Source: Eptesicus fuscus
Lineage: Eukaryota; Chordata; Mammalia; Chiroptera; Vespertilionidae
Assembly: GCF_027574615.1 (NCBI RefSeq)
Contig: NC_072475.1
Location: 28,509,501-28,573,500, forward strand
DNA length: 64,000 nt
Direction: 5' to 3'
The notes under the pieces were generated by a model that saw nothing but the letters and a program-made list of their open reading frames with translations, was not told the DNA's origin and made no database searches. Below, one piece after another: positions 48,001 through 59,961 of this stretch. Position 1 is the stretch's first letter. Each line of letters begins with the position of its first letter. The position numbers and the translations under genes were made by a program.

Positions 48001-51000
48001 ATTTAGCGCAGGTTTCAGTACAATGAGAGGTGCAGAGTAGACGTTTAGAAATATTGAGAATAGGAAGGGTTTGCAGCCTCTGAAATCATGCCCCAAAGGC
48101 AGCCACCTAACCTGTTTATACACAGGGTGAGCCCTGCAAAGGGTAGGCTTTATGAGCACTAACCTTGCAGATGGCTGGATATAATGTCAAGCCTGCAACA
48201 GACCATATGGCTAATGCTTCCACGTTTTGACCTGTCAGAAAATGTGGCAGTTCATCAGATCAGTGGTGAATAATATTGGCATGGCTAACTGTATTGACAT
48301 CTGAACTGTGCTTTAATACTAGGTGTCATAAAACTGCATGGATGGTGAGATAATGACAGGCTTAATAAGAAAAATACTGCAGGATTCATTTACCAGATGA
48401 GCTATAATAAGAAATTTGAATCTTTAACATGAATTCTGCTACTTGGATGCTGTGTAATAGCAATCCTGGCTCTCCCTGGAGCATCACCAAAAGCTGTGTT
48501 TGTGTATGTGAGGGCACACCTGGGCAGACACTAACCTCATATAAGCATTATCCACTCAAAGGCAATGCTTAAGAGCATTCCTCAGGCTGTTCTACACACA
48601 ATCATCTTAGTTTCAGTTGTCTGTTTGGTTTGCCAACTCTAGGTATCCATATAACAGCCCTTGAAAATGATTTTTTTTTTTCTGGGCTCGATCATTACAG
48701 CAAGAGGAATCATGGAATAAAGTACTCAATCTATACTTTTTTAACCTAATAACTGCCCAAGAAATACAAATAATACCTTTCTGGTCATCTTCAGTTCCTC
48801 TTCACTAAAAGAAATCACAGCCAAGTGTACAGAAAATGTCTATCAGCCCCAGGATAGTTCTTAGATACAGGAGTCCTAGAATGGGTAGATTTAGTCAGCT
48901 GTTCTCTGAGTCTTAAAGTGAACCCTCCACTCTCCTTTGTCAAGCATTTCCTTAGGTTCACCTTCCTTTGCTTTTGAAGACTGGATATAAGGGGAAGAAA
49001 CGCAGGTCTGTGTTTGGGAGAGATGTAACCAAGCTGTCCTGCCTGGTTTGTTTCCCGATTAAATTGTGTTATCATAAGCCAGAGGATTTTGTTTTTGTCT
49101 CTTCCTCTCCAGCTCAGCCTATAAAATAAATACTTTAGATTTAGGGCAAAAGTCACATGTTAATGAAGCATTTGCATTTTTTGGAAACGTCTAAGAATCT
49201 AGGCACGCTGACCTCTCACATTTGTGAGTACCTAAAACAGTACAATGGAGGCCCACATACTATATGTCTAAGTATTTAAAAGTTATAAATTAAGCCAAAA
49301 AATTAAAGGAAGTATGTCTATTCTTCTACTTCTGTAAATAAACCTTCCTAATAATCAAAACCAAGTTTAAATTTAGAATTCTTGAATTTATTGGGTTTTG
49401 GGGTGTTCTTTTTTTTTGTAACAAAACAGCAGCATAAGGAAAGCCAGGCCCTTGCCCCCTGAAGGAAGTAACCCAGTTTTTTCTCTCCCATCTCTGCCTC
49501 TCTCCCACTCTGGGAGGGCCTTCACTGCATACCCATCCCAACCTGGACCTCCATCTTTGCCCCTGCAAACACCAATCCTTTAGCCTTTTCTTGATATTGA
49601 AGCGGGCCCTCTGGCTATGCAGTACTTTTTAGAAAGAACAGACTAGGAATGAACTACAAATCTTGGGAGTTGGCTTGGGGCTCTTTAAGAAATGAATTCT
49701 AGGATTTCAGGAATCTACAACATGGTCTAGAAGAGAGATGCCCAAGCTCCAGATGGACACACCCTTTGGTTTTGCAGACTTTTAGCTCCTTGAACAGAAG
49801 GCACAGTAAGAGAAGTTTCATAACATGGGACCCATGCCTGGATCTAAGGGAGATACTAAATTTGTGCAGCCAGGAGATTTGGGATTTGGGTTCTGGTCCT
49901 ATTTCCTGATACCGCAACCTGATTCCAACCTTGGGGAAAGTATACTTTTGAGGACATCAATTGTGAGCGATGTTATATGATAGCATGGAGCTTGATATCA
50001 TCAAGTGGGTCCCTAGAATCTATTAAATACTAGGCTGAAATTATTTCTGTGTATAGCCTTGATAAGATTTGAAAATGGAGATTTCAAATGAATGTTTATA
50101 AAAAGCACTATCACTGCAGCATATGTCATATTGCCCTAGTTACTAAATTAATCTAATTAAAATCCAACTTTCTACTCCCAAGTGTGAAGCTATCGAAATT
50201 ATTTTCCCCCTTTAATTAAATGGGTACTTACATAGAGACACAAGTGAGACAGTACTGGTAAAATAAAGGCAAGCTTTGTTGTCACTTCAAACTTCTCCCA
50301 TTAACTAGAGGAACAAAAGATGTAGTGCATGGCCACAGAGGAGAGTTCGGTGTTAAATTTTCTCAGTAATCTAGGCAGGATTGAAGGGGAGGACCACATG
50401 CCTTTAGGTCCATTTTTTGGCTATTCCAGGAAAGGCTCATTACTGCATGTCAGACCAGATGGCGCATATTCAATTGACTCAGGTTGAAAGGAAAGGATAG
50501 CATTAGGCTTTTCATTTGATGAGTGCAATCGTTGTAGTTTTAACATGACCAACAGTGAAGAGACATTCTGACAAAGAACATTCTGGACAGAATACTTTAA
50601 GAATTGATCCCAAGGCTAAAAGTCAACTATATGCTTTCATTGCAGACCTACTCATACCCAGTTACCTTCTCAGGTTGCATCAACCCTATTAATACACAGG
50701 TTTATATTTATTAAGGTGAGAGTCTGGTACCCAAAGAAAGAAATGTCATTACTATATAACAATTGCTTAGGGAGCCTCAAGCTTCATAAAGAGAATTGTC
50801 CAGGGGATTTCTACCAAAACAGTTACCTACAATGATATATAGAGGGAGTGTTTACACCAATTACTAAAGCTGCAGTGATTACCAGTAAGTACTGTAATCA
50901 CAATTGGCTAAGCCACTGGGTAAGGTAACTAAGTTACCTAGAGATAAGTACTAGTAGAACTCTGTTGGGTGTATTTTCATCTCATTTCTAGTGAAAGGCA

Positions 51001-51051
51001 GTGTTTGTCCAACTCATAAGGCACTTATATGAGAACTAGCTTATACCTTAA
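45001..51051. other. 6 kb intergenic, low in recognisable repeats
   Basis: Only an old unassigned repeat at 47420-47760 (see 32228), a T-run at 47761-47778 and an A/T-run near 48670. No exon with convincing splice sites was found on either strand. The largest repeat-poor stretch of the window. Confidence 0.4.
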
Positions 51052-51383
51052 CTAGAGGCCTGGTGCACGAATTTGAGCATGGGTGGGGTCCCTCGGCCTG
51101 GCCGGCAATCAGGGCCAAATGGGGCTGCGGGAGGTTGGTCAGTGGTCCTGAATTGGGTCATCGGGGCTGGCCAGCCAGAGGGAGGTACCACGGGAGTTTG
51201 GCCGGCCTGCGGGGAAGGGGTCATGGGAGGTTGGCTGTGGGAGCACACTGACCACCAGGGGGCAGCTCCTGTGTTGAGAATATGCCCCCTGGTGGTCAGT
51301 GCGCATCATAGCGTCTGGTCAACTGGTCATTCGGTCATTCTGTCATTTGGTTGTTCAGTTGCTTAGGCTTTTATACATATAGA
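51052..51383 (-). mobile_element. HeliBat-type Helitron
   Basis: Left CTAGAGGCCTGGTGCACGAATTTGAGC; right TTGCTTAGGCTTTTATACATATAGA, the complement of the TCTATATATATAAAAGCC subfamily end also seen at 20648. Confidence 0.88.
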
Positions 51384-51984
51384 TGAGTGTCAACTCCTGA
51401 ATATCTCTAGGCTAGACACAACCCAAATTGAGCCAATCAGATTATTTAAGCATTTGGAATTGTAATTTGATGATGCTAGCTAGCCTCTGATGATGATTTG
51501 CTTTTACTTAGTAAACATGGAAACTTACATGGGTCATATTTAACCATATCTATGAAGCAACAAAAACACCAATCTATAAGACAAATAAATTTATTAGGAT
51601 CCCAGAGAGAAGCAAAGATGAAAAACCATAGTGTTCCAAATACAAGGATCATGATTTAATAACATCTTGAAGACTTGATGTTGGTTGCTTCCAGGTTTTG
51701 GCTCCCTGAAACTTGATTGCAGTTTTTTTTTTTTTTCTTGGCAATGAAAAATCCCCACATCATTAAATAAATCATATTTCCTGTTTCAGCATGAGGGTTT
51801 CTGTAGCCAAAGTGCCTTGACAAAATATTACTTAAATTTCTCATTTACCCTGAAAGATCTCTGCAAACACTGAGAAAATAAAAACGAGTCTTGCATTTCT
51901 CCTAATGCCTGTTCTCTACAAAACAATTTGTATGATTTTATATTCCTCCAAGGGGGAATACACACACATGCATATGTGCAAATA

Positions 51985-52115
51985 TATAGATAGATGATAT
52001 AGATATAGAGCTATAGATAGAGATTGAGCTATAAATATAGATAGAGATAGATAGAGATAGAGATAGAGATAGAGATAGAGATAGAGATAGAGATAGATAG
52101 AGATAGAGATAGAGA
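51985..52115. repeat. (AGATAG)n hexamer repeat
   Basis: AGATAG/GATA array, best ordered at 52037-52112. In a region (51384-52468) otherwise without assignable features. Confidence 0.93.
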
Positions 52116-52468
52116 ATATATATTTTTTAATTTGCATTAATTTTCTGTGGCCCCTCCTGGGGCTATATTCTGCTCTGTAGTCACACCCTATAGTCCATCT
52201 GTCCTGCAGTAATGCAAAGGATTTTATAGCTATTCTGTTTCCTTTTCTGGTGTGAGAAAAATATTGAGAGGGGTGGGAGCACTATAATACTTGAAATAGT
52301 TGTCTGTCCACATTGTGCAGATATCTATGACTGTGATGCATTTATTCCAAAACGTAATGAAGTCCAAGGTTCTCAGACTCATGGTTCTCTGCTCCCTCCC
52401 ATTACTCATTTAGATTTGTGTGTGTGTAATGTTTGACTGTCTCATGTCAATGTGGCCTATGAATATAC

Positions 52469-53220
52469 ACTAGGGGTTCACAAACTTCTTGGTCTCAAGA
52501 TCCCTTTTTACACTCACAAGTCATTGGGCATACTGAAGTGCTATATATTTGTCATATTAGGAAGCAAAACTAAGTAATTAAAACATATTTATATGAATTC
52601 ATTTTAACATGGCAATAATAAACTTATTAAATTTAACATGAGTAACATATCTTTATTTTAGAAAACTATTTCCCCAATTTTAAGAAGTCACAAAGTAGCC
52701 TTGGCTGGTTTTGCTCAGTGGATAGAGCATCAGCCTGCGGACTGACAGGTCACAGGTTTGATTCCTGGTCAGGGCACATGCCTGTGTTGCAGGCTCAGTC
52801 CCCAGTGGGTGGCGTGCAGGAGGCAGCGGATCAATGATTCTCTCATCATTGATGTTTCTATCTCTCTTTCCCTCTCCCTTTCTATCTGAAATCAATAAAA
52901 TAAATAAAAGAAGTTGTTATGGTTGAGGGTACATTGAGTTTAACTGGAAAAATAAAACAAAAACAAAAAAGTCATAGAGTACAATAGCATATCTTTATAT
53001 TTTTCATATCTCTTTTATATCTTAAGAAAGCAATAGTCACATATCTATCTTTGCATTCAATCTATTGCAATCTCACACAGCTTGTAGCCTGTGGAAACTC
53101 CTCTGTGTGCTCATGAGGGTAAATGGGCAATTAACCTCATAATTTTATTATGAAAACAGTTTGACTTCATAGTGTCTCAGGCACTTAAGAAGTGCTACTA
53201 TAAATTATACAATCACATTA
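52469..53220. mobile_element. ancient DNA-transposon-like repeat, split by Ves
   Basis: GGGGTTCACAAACTTCTTGGTCTCAAGATCCC, TTCATTTTAACATGGCAATAATAAAC and, after the Ves, TTGCATTCAATCTATTGCAATCTCACACAG...GTGTGCTCATGAGGG form the order of a common mammalian medium-reiterated element. Family name not certain. Confidence 0.45.
52698..52908 (+). mobile_element. Ves SINE
   Basis: GCCTTGGCTGGTTTTGCTCAG to CTGAAATCAATAAAATAAATAAAAG; inserted in the old repeat above. Confidence 0.92.
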
Positions 53221-53404
53221 ACCTATTAGAAATCAAAAGTAAATTGATTTTCATGGAATCAAAAATAAAAAATTAAATATTTTAACATTAAAAAATCTTC
53301 TTGTGGTTTTTAACTGAATTGACTAAATTCACATATTTGGGACATCGTACACCAATATAAATTCTGAAGGATAAATTACATTCCTATTTTAATTTTATAA
53401 TACA

Positions 53405-53973
53405 CTAGAGGCCAGGTGCACAAAATTCGTGCATGGGGGTGTGGGGGCCCTGTGTGTGTGTCCCTCAGCCCAGCCTGCACCCTCTCCAATCTGGGACCCC
53501 TCAAGGGATGTCCATCCTGCATCCCTCTCACAGTCCAGGACTGCTGGCTCCCAAATGTTCACCTGCCTGCCTGCCTGATTGCCCCTAACTGCTTCTGCCT
53601 GCCAGCCTGATCACCCACTAACCACTCCCCTGCCAGCCTGGTCACCCCTAACTGCCATCACCTGCTGGCCTGGTCACCCCCAACTGCCTTTCCCTGCTGG
53701 CCCAGTCACCCCTAACTGCCCTCCCTTGCCTGCCTAATCGCCCCTAACTGCCCTACCCTGCCAGCCTGGTAACCCCTAACTGCTTTCCCTGCAGGCCTGG
53801 TCCCCCCCCAACTGCCATCCTCTGCCAGCCCAGTCACCCCTAACTGCCCTCCCCTGCAGGCCTGATCACCCCAACTGTCCTCCCCTGCCAGCCATCTTGT
53901 ATCCACATGGGGGCGGCCATCTTGTGTGTTGGAGTGATGGTCAATTTGCATATCACCTCTTTATTATATAGGA
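53405..53973 (-). mobile_element. HeliBat-type Helitron with internal minisatellite
   Basis: Left CTAGAGGCCAGGTGCACAAAATTCG; right GTCAATTTGCATATCACCTCTTTATTATATAGGA with GCCATCTTGTGTGTTGGAGTG. Interior 53575-53895 is a tandem array of about 32-38 bp units (CCTGGTCACCCCTAACTGCC). Inserted in an antisense L1 3' UTR. Confidence 0.9.
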
Positions 53974-54240
53974 TTGTTCTATTTTATTTTTTAATTACAG
54001 TTTGCATTCAATATTATGTTGTATTACTTTCAGGTGCACAGCATTGTGATTAGATAATCATTAAATTTACAAAGTGTTCCCCCAATATTTCAAGTACCCA
54101 CCTGGCACCATACATAGTTATTACAATATTATTGACTATATTCTCTATGCTGTACTTTAACATCCCCCTGACTATTTTGTAGCTACCAATTTGTACTTCT
54201 TAATCCTTTCACATTTTCACCCAGTCCACCAATCCCCCCC
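53974..54240 (-). mobile_element. L1 3' UTR, antisense
   Basis: Complement of the older L1 3' UTR: CATTGTGATTAGATAATCATTAAATTTAC, CACCATACATAGTTATTACAATATTATTGACTATATTC. Head-to-head with the sense L1 that follows. Confidence 0.75.
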
Positions 54241-54500
54241 TTAATGTTACTAATCATCATCAAAATGCAAGTTAAAACCACAATGAGCTATCACTTCACA
54301 CCTATCAGAATGGCTATCATCAATAAATCAACAAGTGCTGGCAAGGATGGGGAGAAAAGGGAACCCTTGTTCATTGTTGGTAGGAATGCAGACTGGTGCA
54401 GCCACTGTGGAAAACAGTATGGAAGGTCCTCAAAAAAATTAAAAATGGAACTGTTTTATGACCCAGTGATTCCACTTCTGGGAATAAATCTAAAGAAACT

Positions 54501-54539
54501 GACATGCTAATCTGTCTGGGAATAGTATACCTGCCAGCC

Positions 54540-54582
<43 letters not shown>

Positions 54583-54890
54583 CTCATACTCCCTCCCCTC
54601 TCCAGGAGTCAACCTTGGAATGTGGCCCATTCTCATTCAAGAACCACTATTGCCATGGAAAGATTAACAACATTATTGCCAAAACAATGGAGTCCCATCC
54701 CAACCCACAGTGCCTGTTTTCCCATTCCTGTAATCCCTACTTCTCCATGTAGTCTTTGTTCTACCCTATATAAGCAACTGGTTTATGGGGAGAGGCAGAG
54801 CAGATTTTTGTGGATGATTTGCTGCTCTCCCATACTGCCGACATTATTGGAATAAACACTCATATGATTTACAAAAAGAAAAAAAAAAAG
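54501..54890 (+). mobile_element. retroposed LTR-like sequence with poly(A)
   Basis: Contains a (CA)n run (54544-54581), TATA-like CCCTATATAAGC (TATATAA 54767-54773), AATAAA (54851-54856) and an A-tail to 54889. AAGAAACT flanks it at 54493-54500 and 54891-54898 within L1. Looks like the 3' end (U3-R) of an LTR transcript inserted by L1 machinery; no viral genes present. Confidence 0.6.
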
Positions 54891-54950
54891 AAGAAACTCC
54901 AAACACTAATTCAAAAGAATATATGCACCCCTATGTTCATTGCTGCATTA

Positions 54951-55584
54951 TCCTATATAATAAAAGCCTAATATCCTACTTGCCCAGTCATCCTATCATC
55001 CGTTCAACCAATCAAAGCATAATATGCTAATGATATGCAAGGCTGTTCAACTGCTCACTATGACATGCACTGACCACAAAGGGGGCAGACACTCCAACTG
55101 ATAGGTTAGCTTGCTGCTGGGGTCTGGCTGATAGGGACTGAGTGAGATGGGCAAGACACACCCTGAGCTCTTCCACAGTCCCTTCTCAGCTGGCCAACTT
55201 CCTGCGTCCCTCCCTCCCTGGCCCCAATCATGCACTAGTGGGGTTCCTTGGCCTGACCTGCGCCCTCTTGCAATCCTGGACCCCTTGGGGGATGTTGGAG
55301 AGCCGGTTTTGGCCTGATCCTGCTCAACATGGGAGCTGCCCCCTGGTGGTCAGTGGACTCCCACAGGGGGTGCGCTGCTCATCCAGAAGCCAGGCTCACA
55401 GCTGGCAAGAACAGCAGTGGTAGCAGGAGCCTCTTCCACCTCCACAGCAGTGCTAAGGATGTCTGACTGATGGGGGCCTAAGCTGTAAGTCAGACATCCC
55501 CCAAGGGCTCCCAAACTGTGAAAGGGTGCAGGCTTGGGTGAGGGACCATCCCCAGTGCACGAATTTCATGCACTGGGCCTCCAG
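54951..55584 (+). mobile_element. HeliBat-type Helitron in L1
   Basis: TCCTATATAATAAAAGCC start, hairpin GTGCACGAATTTCATGCAC, end CCAG (CTAG variant). The L1 sequence is restored across A|T (GCTGCATTA / TTTATAATAACC). Confidence 0.9.
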
Positions 55585-55976
55585 TTTATAATAACCAAGA
55601 TATAGAAGCAACCCAAGTGCCCATTAGTAGACAAGCGGATAAAAAAATTGTAGTACATATACAATGGAATACAATGAAATATTCCTCGAGCATAAAAAAA
55701 AAAGAATGAAATCTAACTATTTATGACAACATGGATGGATCTAGAGGGTATTATGCTGGTGAAATAAGCCAGTCAGACAAAGACAAATATCATATAATTT
55801 CACTTATATGTGGAATCTAAAGAACAAAATAAATGAACAAACAAAATTGAAACAGACTCATAGGTACAGAGAACAGACTATAAAATACTTTGGGGAAATT
55901 TAAGTTGGATGTGAAAAAGCTTGCATACCAGTCCAATTATGGGACTAATTTGTTAACTTTTTATCATCATGTAGAT

Positions 55977-56911
55977 CAAGCATGTCAAACTCAAAGGCTA
56001 ACACGGGCCAAATAAACAAGATTTAAGTTTATGTGGGCTGCACACAAAAAAACAAAAGCTTCAATTTTCATAGAAACATAGGTTTATTTCGACAGAGACA
56101 TGCTGAATACAAAGGGCTGAAGTAAATGAGTAATCATTAACATAAAATAATAGAACATTTTAATGAAAATTAATATTTTTTCTTGAACATTAACTTACCA
56201 GACACTGAATAACTGAACAAATTAATAAGCAAATAAACTTATTTTTCTTGTTCTCCGAAAGCGAAATATTCCTGTTGCGCACACCAAACAAATCAGTCCA
56301 AGACTAATGACATGGCAATCGGCTGCTAAAATATTCACTGCTAGTATTAGTGAAGAGAAATGGTGCACCTGAGCATAAGGTGCATAAGGGAAATGAATGC
56401 AACACAATTATAGTAATCAGTTATTAGCGAACATTGTAGTTCATTATTAATAATCCTATATAATAAAAGGCTAATTTGCAAATTGACCAAACAGCAGAAT
56501 GACTGGTTACTATGATGTGCACTGACCACCAGGGGGCAGATGCTCAATGCAGGAACTGCCTCCTGGTGGTCAGTGCGCTCCCACAAGGGGAGCACTGCTC
56601 AGCCAGAAGCCATGGCAAGCGCAGCGGTGGTGGCGGGAGCCTCTCCTGCCTCTGTGGCAGTGCTAAGGATGTCCGACTGACAGCTTAGGCCCGCTCCCTG
56701 CAGTTGGACATCCCCTGAGGGCTCCCAGACTGCTAGAGGGTGCAGGCCGGGCTGAGGGACACCCCCCCCCTGCCCCAGTGCATGAATCTCATGCACTGGG
56801 CCTCTAGTTATGTATAATAGGATATTGTAAAAATTAAGTTATGAAATTTTATTAAAACATTTCTTACATACTGTTATATTGGCTGAGCCACAAAAATATT
56901 CATTGTGGACT
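55977..56911. mobile_element. hAT element (nhAT), split by a Helitron
   Basis: Left CAAGCATGTCAAACTCAAAGGC resembles hAT termini reading ...GTCAAACTCGCGGCCC. Right part TTCTTACATACTGTTATATTGGCTGAGCCACAAAAATATTCATTGTGGAC is the matching far end, cut off at the Ves fragment at 56912. No transposase frame. Confidence 0.7.
56454..56807 (+). mobile_element. HeliBat-type Helitron in hAT
   Basis: TCCTATATAATAAAAGGC preceded by A; CCACCAGGGGGCAGATG and CTCCTGGTGGTCAGTGCG paired modules; hairpin GTGCATGAATCTCATGCAC; CTAG followed by T. A textbook A|T insertion. Confidence 0.93.
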
Positions 56912-57105
56912 GCATGCATGTACCTTGGTTGCAAGCTCCTCCCTGGCCCAGGCCCTGGTCAGGGCTCGTGCAGGAGGCAACCAATCGATATGTCTCTCTC
57001 ACATCGATGTTTCTCTCTGTCTTTCCCTCTCTCTTCCACTCTCTCTGAATATCAATGGAAAAATATCCTCGGGTGAGGATTTAAAAAAAAAAAAAGAATT
57101 AAATA
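56912..57105 (+). mobile_element. Ves SINE, 5' truncated
   Basis: Starts in the body (GCATGTACCTTGGTTGC), with CAACCAATCGATATGTC..., ATCAATGGAAAAATATCC and GGGTGAGGAT then A-tail. Confidence 0.85.
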
Positions 57106-57139
57106 TACTAGTCAAAATCAAAGTACAGCATTCTACAAA

Positions 57140-57662
57140 TGATACGGGATTTTTGGACTGGAACATGTGGTATTCCCCTGAGGATGGTTTCCCCAGATTC
57201 TTTGTCTGACAGTCGAAGAATGAAACCACGGACAGAAGATGGTATAGCAGAGGTGGAAATTTATGGAAGAACAAGTACAGACTCCCATGTGGGGAGGGGG
57301 GAAGAGTCCCACCGAGTTCCTTTTTCCACAGTTTATAAAGGCTACAGATCTGTGTGCCTTAATATCCCCTCTGATTGGTCACCATCCCCTTCTGATTTGG
57401 TCACTATAGCAACTCCTGAGCTCAAAGTAGAACCTCACGTGGGACACAAGAGGCTCTCCTCCCTCATTGTTGTCCTATTCCCCTTGGGCTTTCTTCCTCC
57501 TTTATTTTGTAAATATAGATCATTTGCTACTCCCAACTCCCTTGTCTTATGGAAATGTAACCTTTGTAGCTCTGTAGCCCTGTGTTTCTTCCATGGACCT
57601 CCTTTTGATTTTAAAAATTCCCTAAACCTGCCTATTTCAACCCTAAAAATTCCTATTTCACA
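57140..57662 (-). mobile_element. solo LTR-like sequence
   Basis: On the minus strand it starts TGTGAAATAGGAATTTTTAGG, has paired GACCAATCAGAGGGG / GACCAAATCAGAAGGG boxes, TATA-like CCTTTATAAACTG, then a pyrimidine-rich R/U5 and ends ...CGTATCA. TG...CA ends and U3-R-U5 order suggest an LTR of about 520 bp. An open frame of 178 codons across it is on the opposite strand and not meaningful. Confidence 0.6.
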
Positions 57663-58380
57663 AAAAAGAAGATGAATGTAAGCTCTGATTGGTATATTTA
57701 AGAAAGTCCAAACATTCCAGCTTCCAAATTATCTTTCTTCAATAATCTCTAGATAATTTAATCAAATAAAATTTTCTCTTACCATCTTTTGAAAATGCAC
57801 CAGAATAGGACTCAGTTAATTATATTACATCTGTTCTTAGATGATTAGTTCTATGCCAAAATCAATATTTGCAAAGATATCTAAAGTTATCTCCTTGTTC
57901 TTTCCTCCATTATCCACTTGCACAACCCTTCAAGGTGATATTAAGGGTAAAGAAATCAACTTAAGAGGGAGGCTGCCTGGATTGCAGTGAATCATTGCAC
58001 AAGGCACTGGAGGAAATACGTATCTATGTTTTTCTCTGTTGCATTCTAGATTTTTGCTGCTTTCTTTCAAGGAGTGATGGCAAGGTCAAGATACAGTGAA
58101 ACAATGTGGCTATAAAACTAAATAATTAACTATTTTAATTGGCTTAAACAAGCAGCAGGCATTCAAGGACCCAGGTTGATGGAGCCTCTGCCATCTTCCA
58201 GATGCCTCGAAGGCTTCCATGGGCATCCTTAATGCTGACGCACAGCCAACAGAGTGAACAACAGAGAAAGAAAGGTAGACAAACTTTCTTCCTCACCACT
58301 GCAGCCAGAAGTAATACATAATGTTTCTGTTCATATTCCACCTGGTAAGAGCAGGTCAAGTAGTCTACCAAGTTCAAGCA
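57663..58380. other. intergenic, nothing recognised
   Basis: No repeat, exon or RNA gene noticed. Confidence 0.45.
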
Positions 58381-58394
58381 AGATGTGAAATGTC

Positions 58395-58788
58395 GCCGAA
58401 ACCGGTTTGGCTCAGTGGATAGAGCGTCGGCCTGCGGACTGAAGGGTCCCAGGTTCAATTCCGGTCAAGGGCATGTACATTGGTTGCGGGCACATCCCCG
58501 GTGGGGGGTGTGCGGGAGGCAGCTGGTCGATGTTTCTCTCTTATCGATGTTTCTAGCTCTCTCTCCCTCTCCCTTCCTCTCTGTAAAAAATCAATAAAAA
58601 TATCTTTAAAAAATAAAAATAAAAAATAAAAGCTCTGAGAACCACCTGATCTAGCTCTCTCTCCCTCTCCCTTCCTCTCTGTAAAAAATCAATAAAAATA
58701 TCTTTAAAAAATAAAAATAAAAAATAAAAGCTCTGAGAACCACCTGATCTTCGATGGTGGGGATCCTCTGTTTGAAAAAAAAAAAAAA
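58395..58788 (+). mobile_element. Ves SINE with 3' transduction and 98-bp duplication
   Basis: Full Ves from GCCGAAACCGGTTTGGC to AATCAATAAAAATATC. Then non-SINE sequence (AGCTCTGAGAACCACCTGAT..., GGTGGGGATCCTCTG) and a 15-base A-run. The duplication AGATGTGAAATGTC flanks the entire unit (58381-58394 and 58789-58802). Bases 58553-58650 are repeated perfectly at 58651-58748. Confidence 0.9.
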
Positions 58789-59022
58789 AGATGTGAAATG
58801 TCGTCTGCGGGGTGTATTAGGGCAGTATGTACATGGTCTGCTTTCCAAGTTATCATGGCAGCAAATTTACCAAATGCTTTTACAGCTTAACAAGCTCTCC
58901 TGGCTGTTGGGGAGCACAGGAGACTTGGTTGGGAAATCTGTAAGGAGGACATTCTGATAAAGGGGACGTGTGTGGAAGGCCTCCTGCCCTGTTTATCGGA
59001 ATTCTGACTTAGGGGAGTGTTG

Positions 59023-59400
59023 AAGTCGGTGCCCCTAATTATTCCTTGACCTTTTCAAACAAGCCTGTGCATAGGCAGACCCCCGGGTGTTTACTGGAAT
59101 CCTTATGCTTAATCCCTGGATGCCCTTGCCTAGAGGACAATGTAAACACATGTGTCCTCCCAAGATTACTCACCCTACTGACTGTATCTAAAGATAAAAA
59201 TTCCAATGAAAGTCTAATGAGGCAGGCAATCGAGGCTGCCTGGCTTCTTCAGCCGGGCCATCCCTTAGCCCTCTCCCCCCCAGTGAAACTGTGTCAGAGT
59301 AATCTGTTCATCCATCGTTCAGGGGCTGCTGGTCAGCCCCGGCACCTGGCTTCCAGCCTGCTATAACTGTGTTGTTGCTGTTATTGTTATTGCTGCCCAA
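59023..59400 (+). other. possible LTR-like sequence, uncertain
   Basis: TGTTGAAGTCGGTGCCCC to ...AGGGGCTGCTGGTCAGCCCCGG...CTGCTATAACTG has the feel of an LTR (GC-rich hairpin GGGGCTG...CAGCCCC near the end). No TATA or AATAAA in the expected places. Could be unique DNA. Confidence 0.2.
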
Positions 59401-59900
59401 TTTTAATTATGCCACATACTTTGGGTTCTGTTATAGAAGTACCCTGTTAAAGGTACCAAATTAACACTCACTCTTGTCACTAACAAATCCCTCAAATTCC
59501 AATGAAAATATAACTCTTGCTCACAGCACTCTCCAAAGCCAGTAGGTAATCGTGGTTGGGTTTGACCCAGGCAGCAGAGAGGATCTGTGATGCATGGTGA
59601 TAAAGGAGCCCAGTGGCTCTGCCATCCTCTCATCTAGGGCTTCCACGGTCACCCTGAGCATTGGCATCTACCAGGCACAGAAGAAGAGAGCACTTAGAGA
59701 GGGACACTTGTTTCTTTATATTTGAGCTCACAAGTTGCACACTCATCTCCACTCACATTCTATTAGTGAGTAGGTAATACATCAGAGGTTGACATGAAGC
59801 CCTGATCAGGTCACCACTGCCCAGCAACAGCTCTACCCTGTGGAAACCAAAGTTCTTCACTAGATAGAGGTCTCTGTCATAACAGTAAAATTGTTTTATA
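59401..59900. other. intergenic, nothing recognised
   Basis: No feature assigned. Confidence 0.45.
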
Positions 59901-59916
59901 TGTATTCTGTTTTAAA

Positions 59917-59961
<45 letters not shown>

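Larger units (their letters stand above)
54241..55910 (+). mobile_element. L1 ORF2 3' end, split twice
   Basis: Sense pieces 54241-54500, 54899-54950 and 55585-about 55910 join to one L1 (AATGAGCTATCACTTCAC; GCAGACTGGTGCAGCC; ACAATGGAATACAATGAAAT; GGATCTAGAGGGTATTATGC). Interrupted by a retroposed LTR-like piece and a Helitron. Frames broken. Confidence 0.88.

Noticed and set aside
51985..52115. possible CRISPR-like array
   Set aside because: Simple hexamer microsatellite without spacers, in a mammalian genome.
57139..57675. 178-codon open frame
   Set aside because: Runs antisense through an LTR-like sequence; no viral or cellular protein similarity seen.
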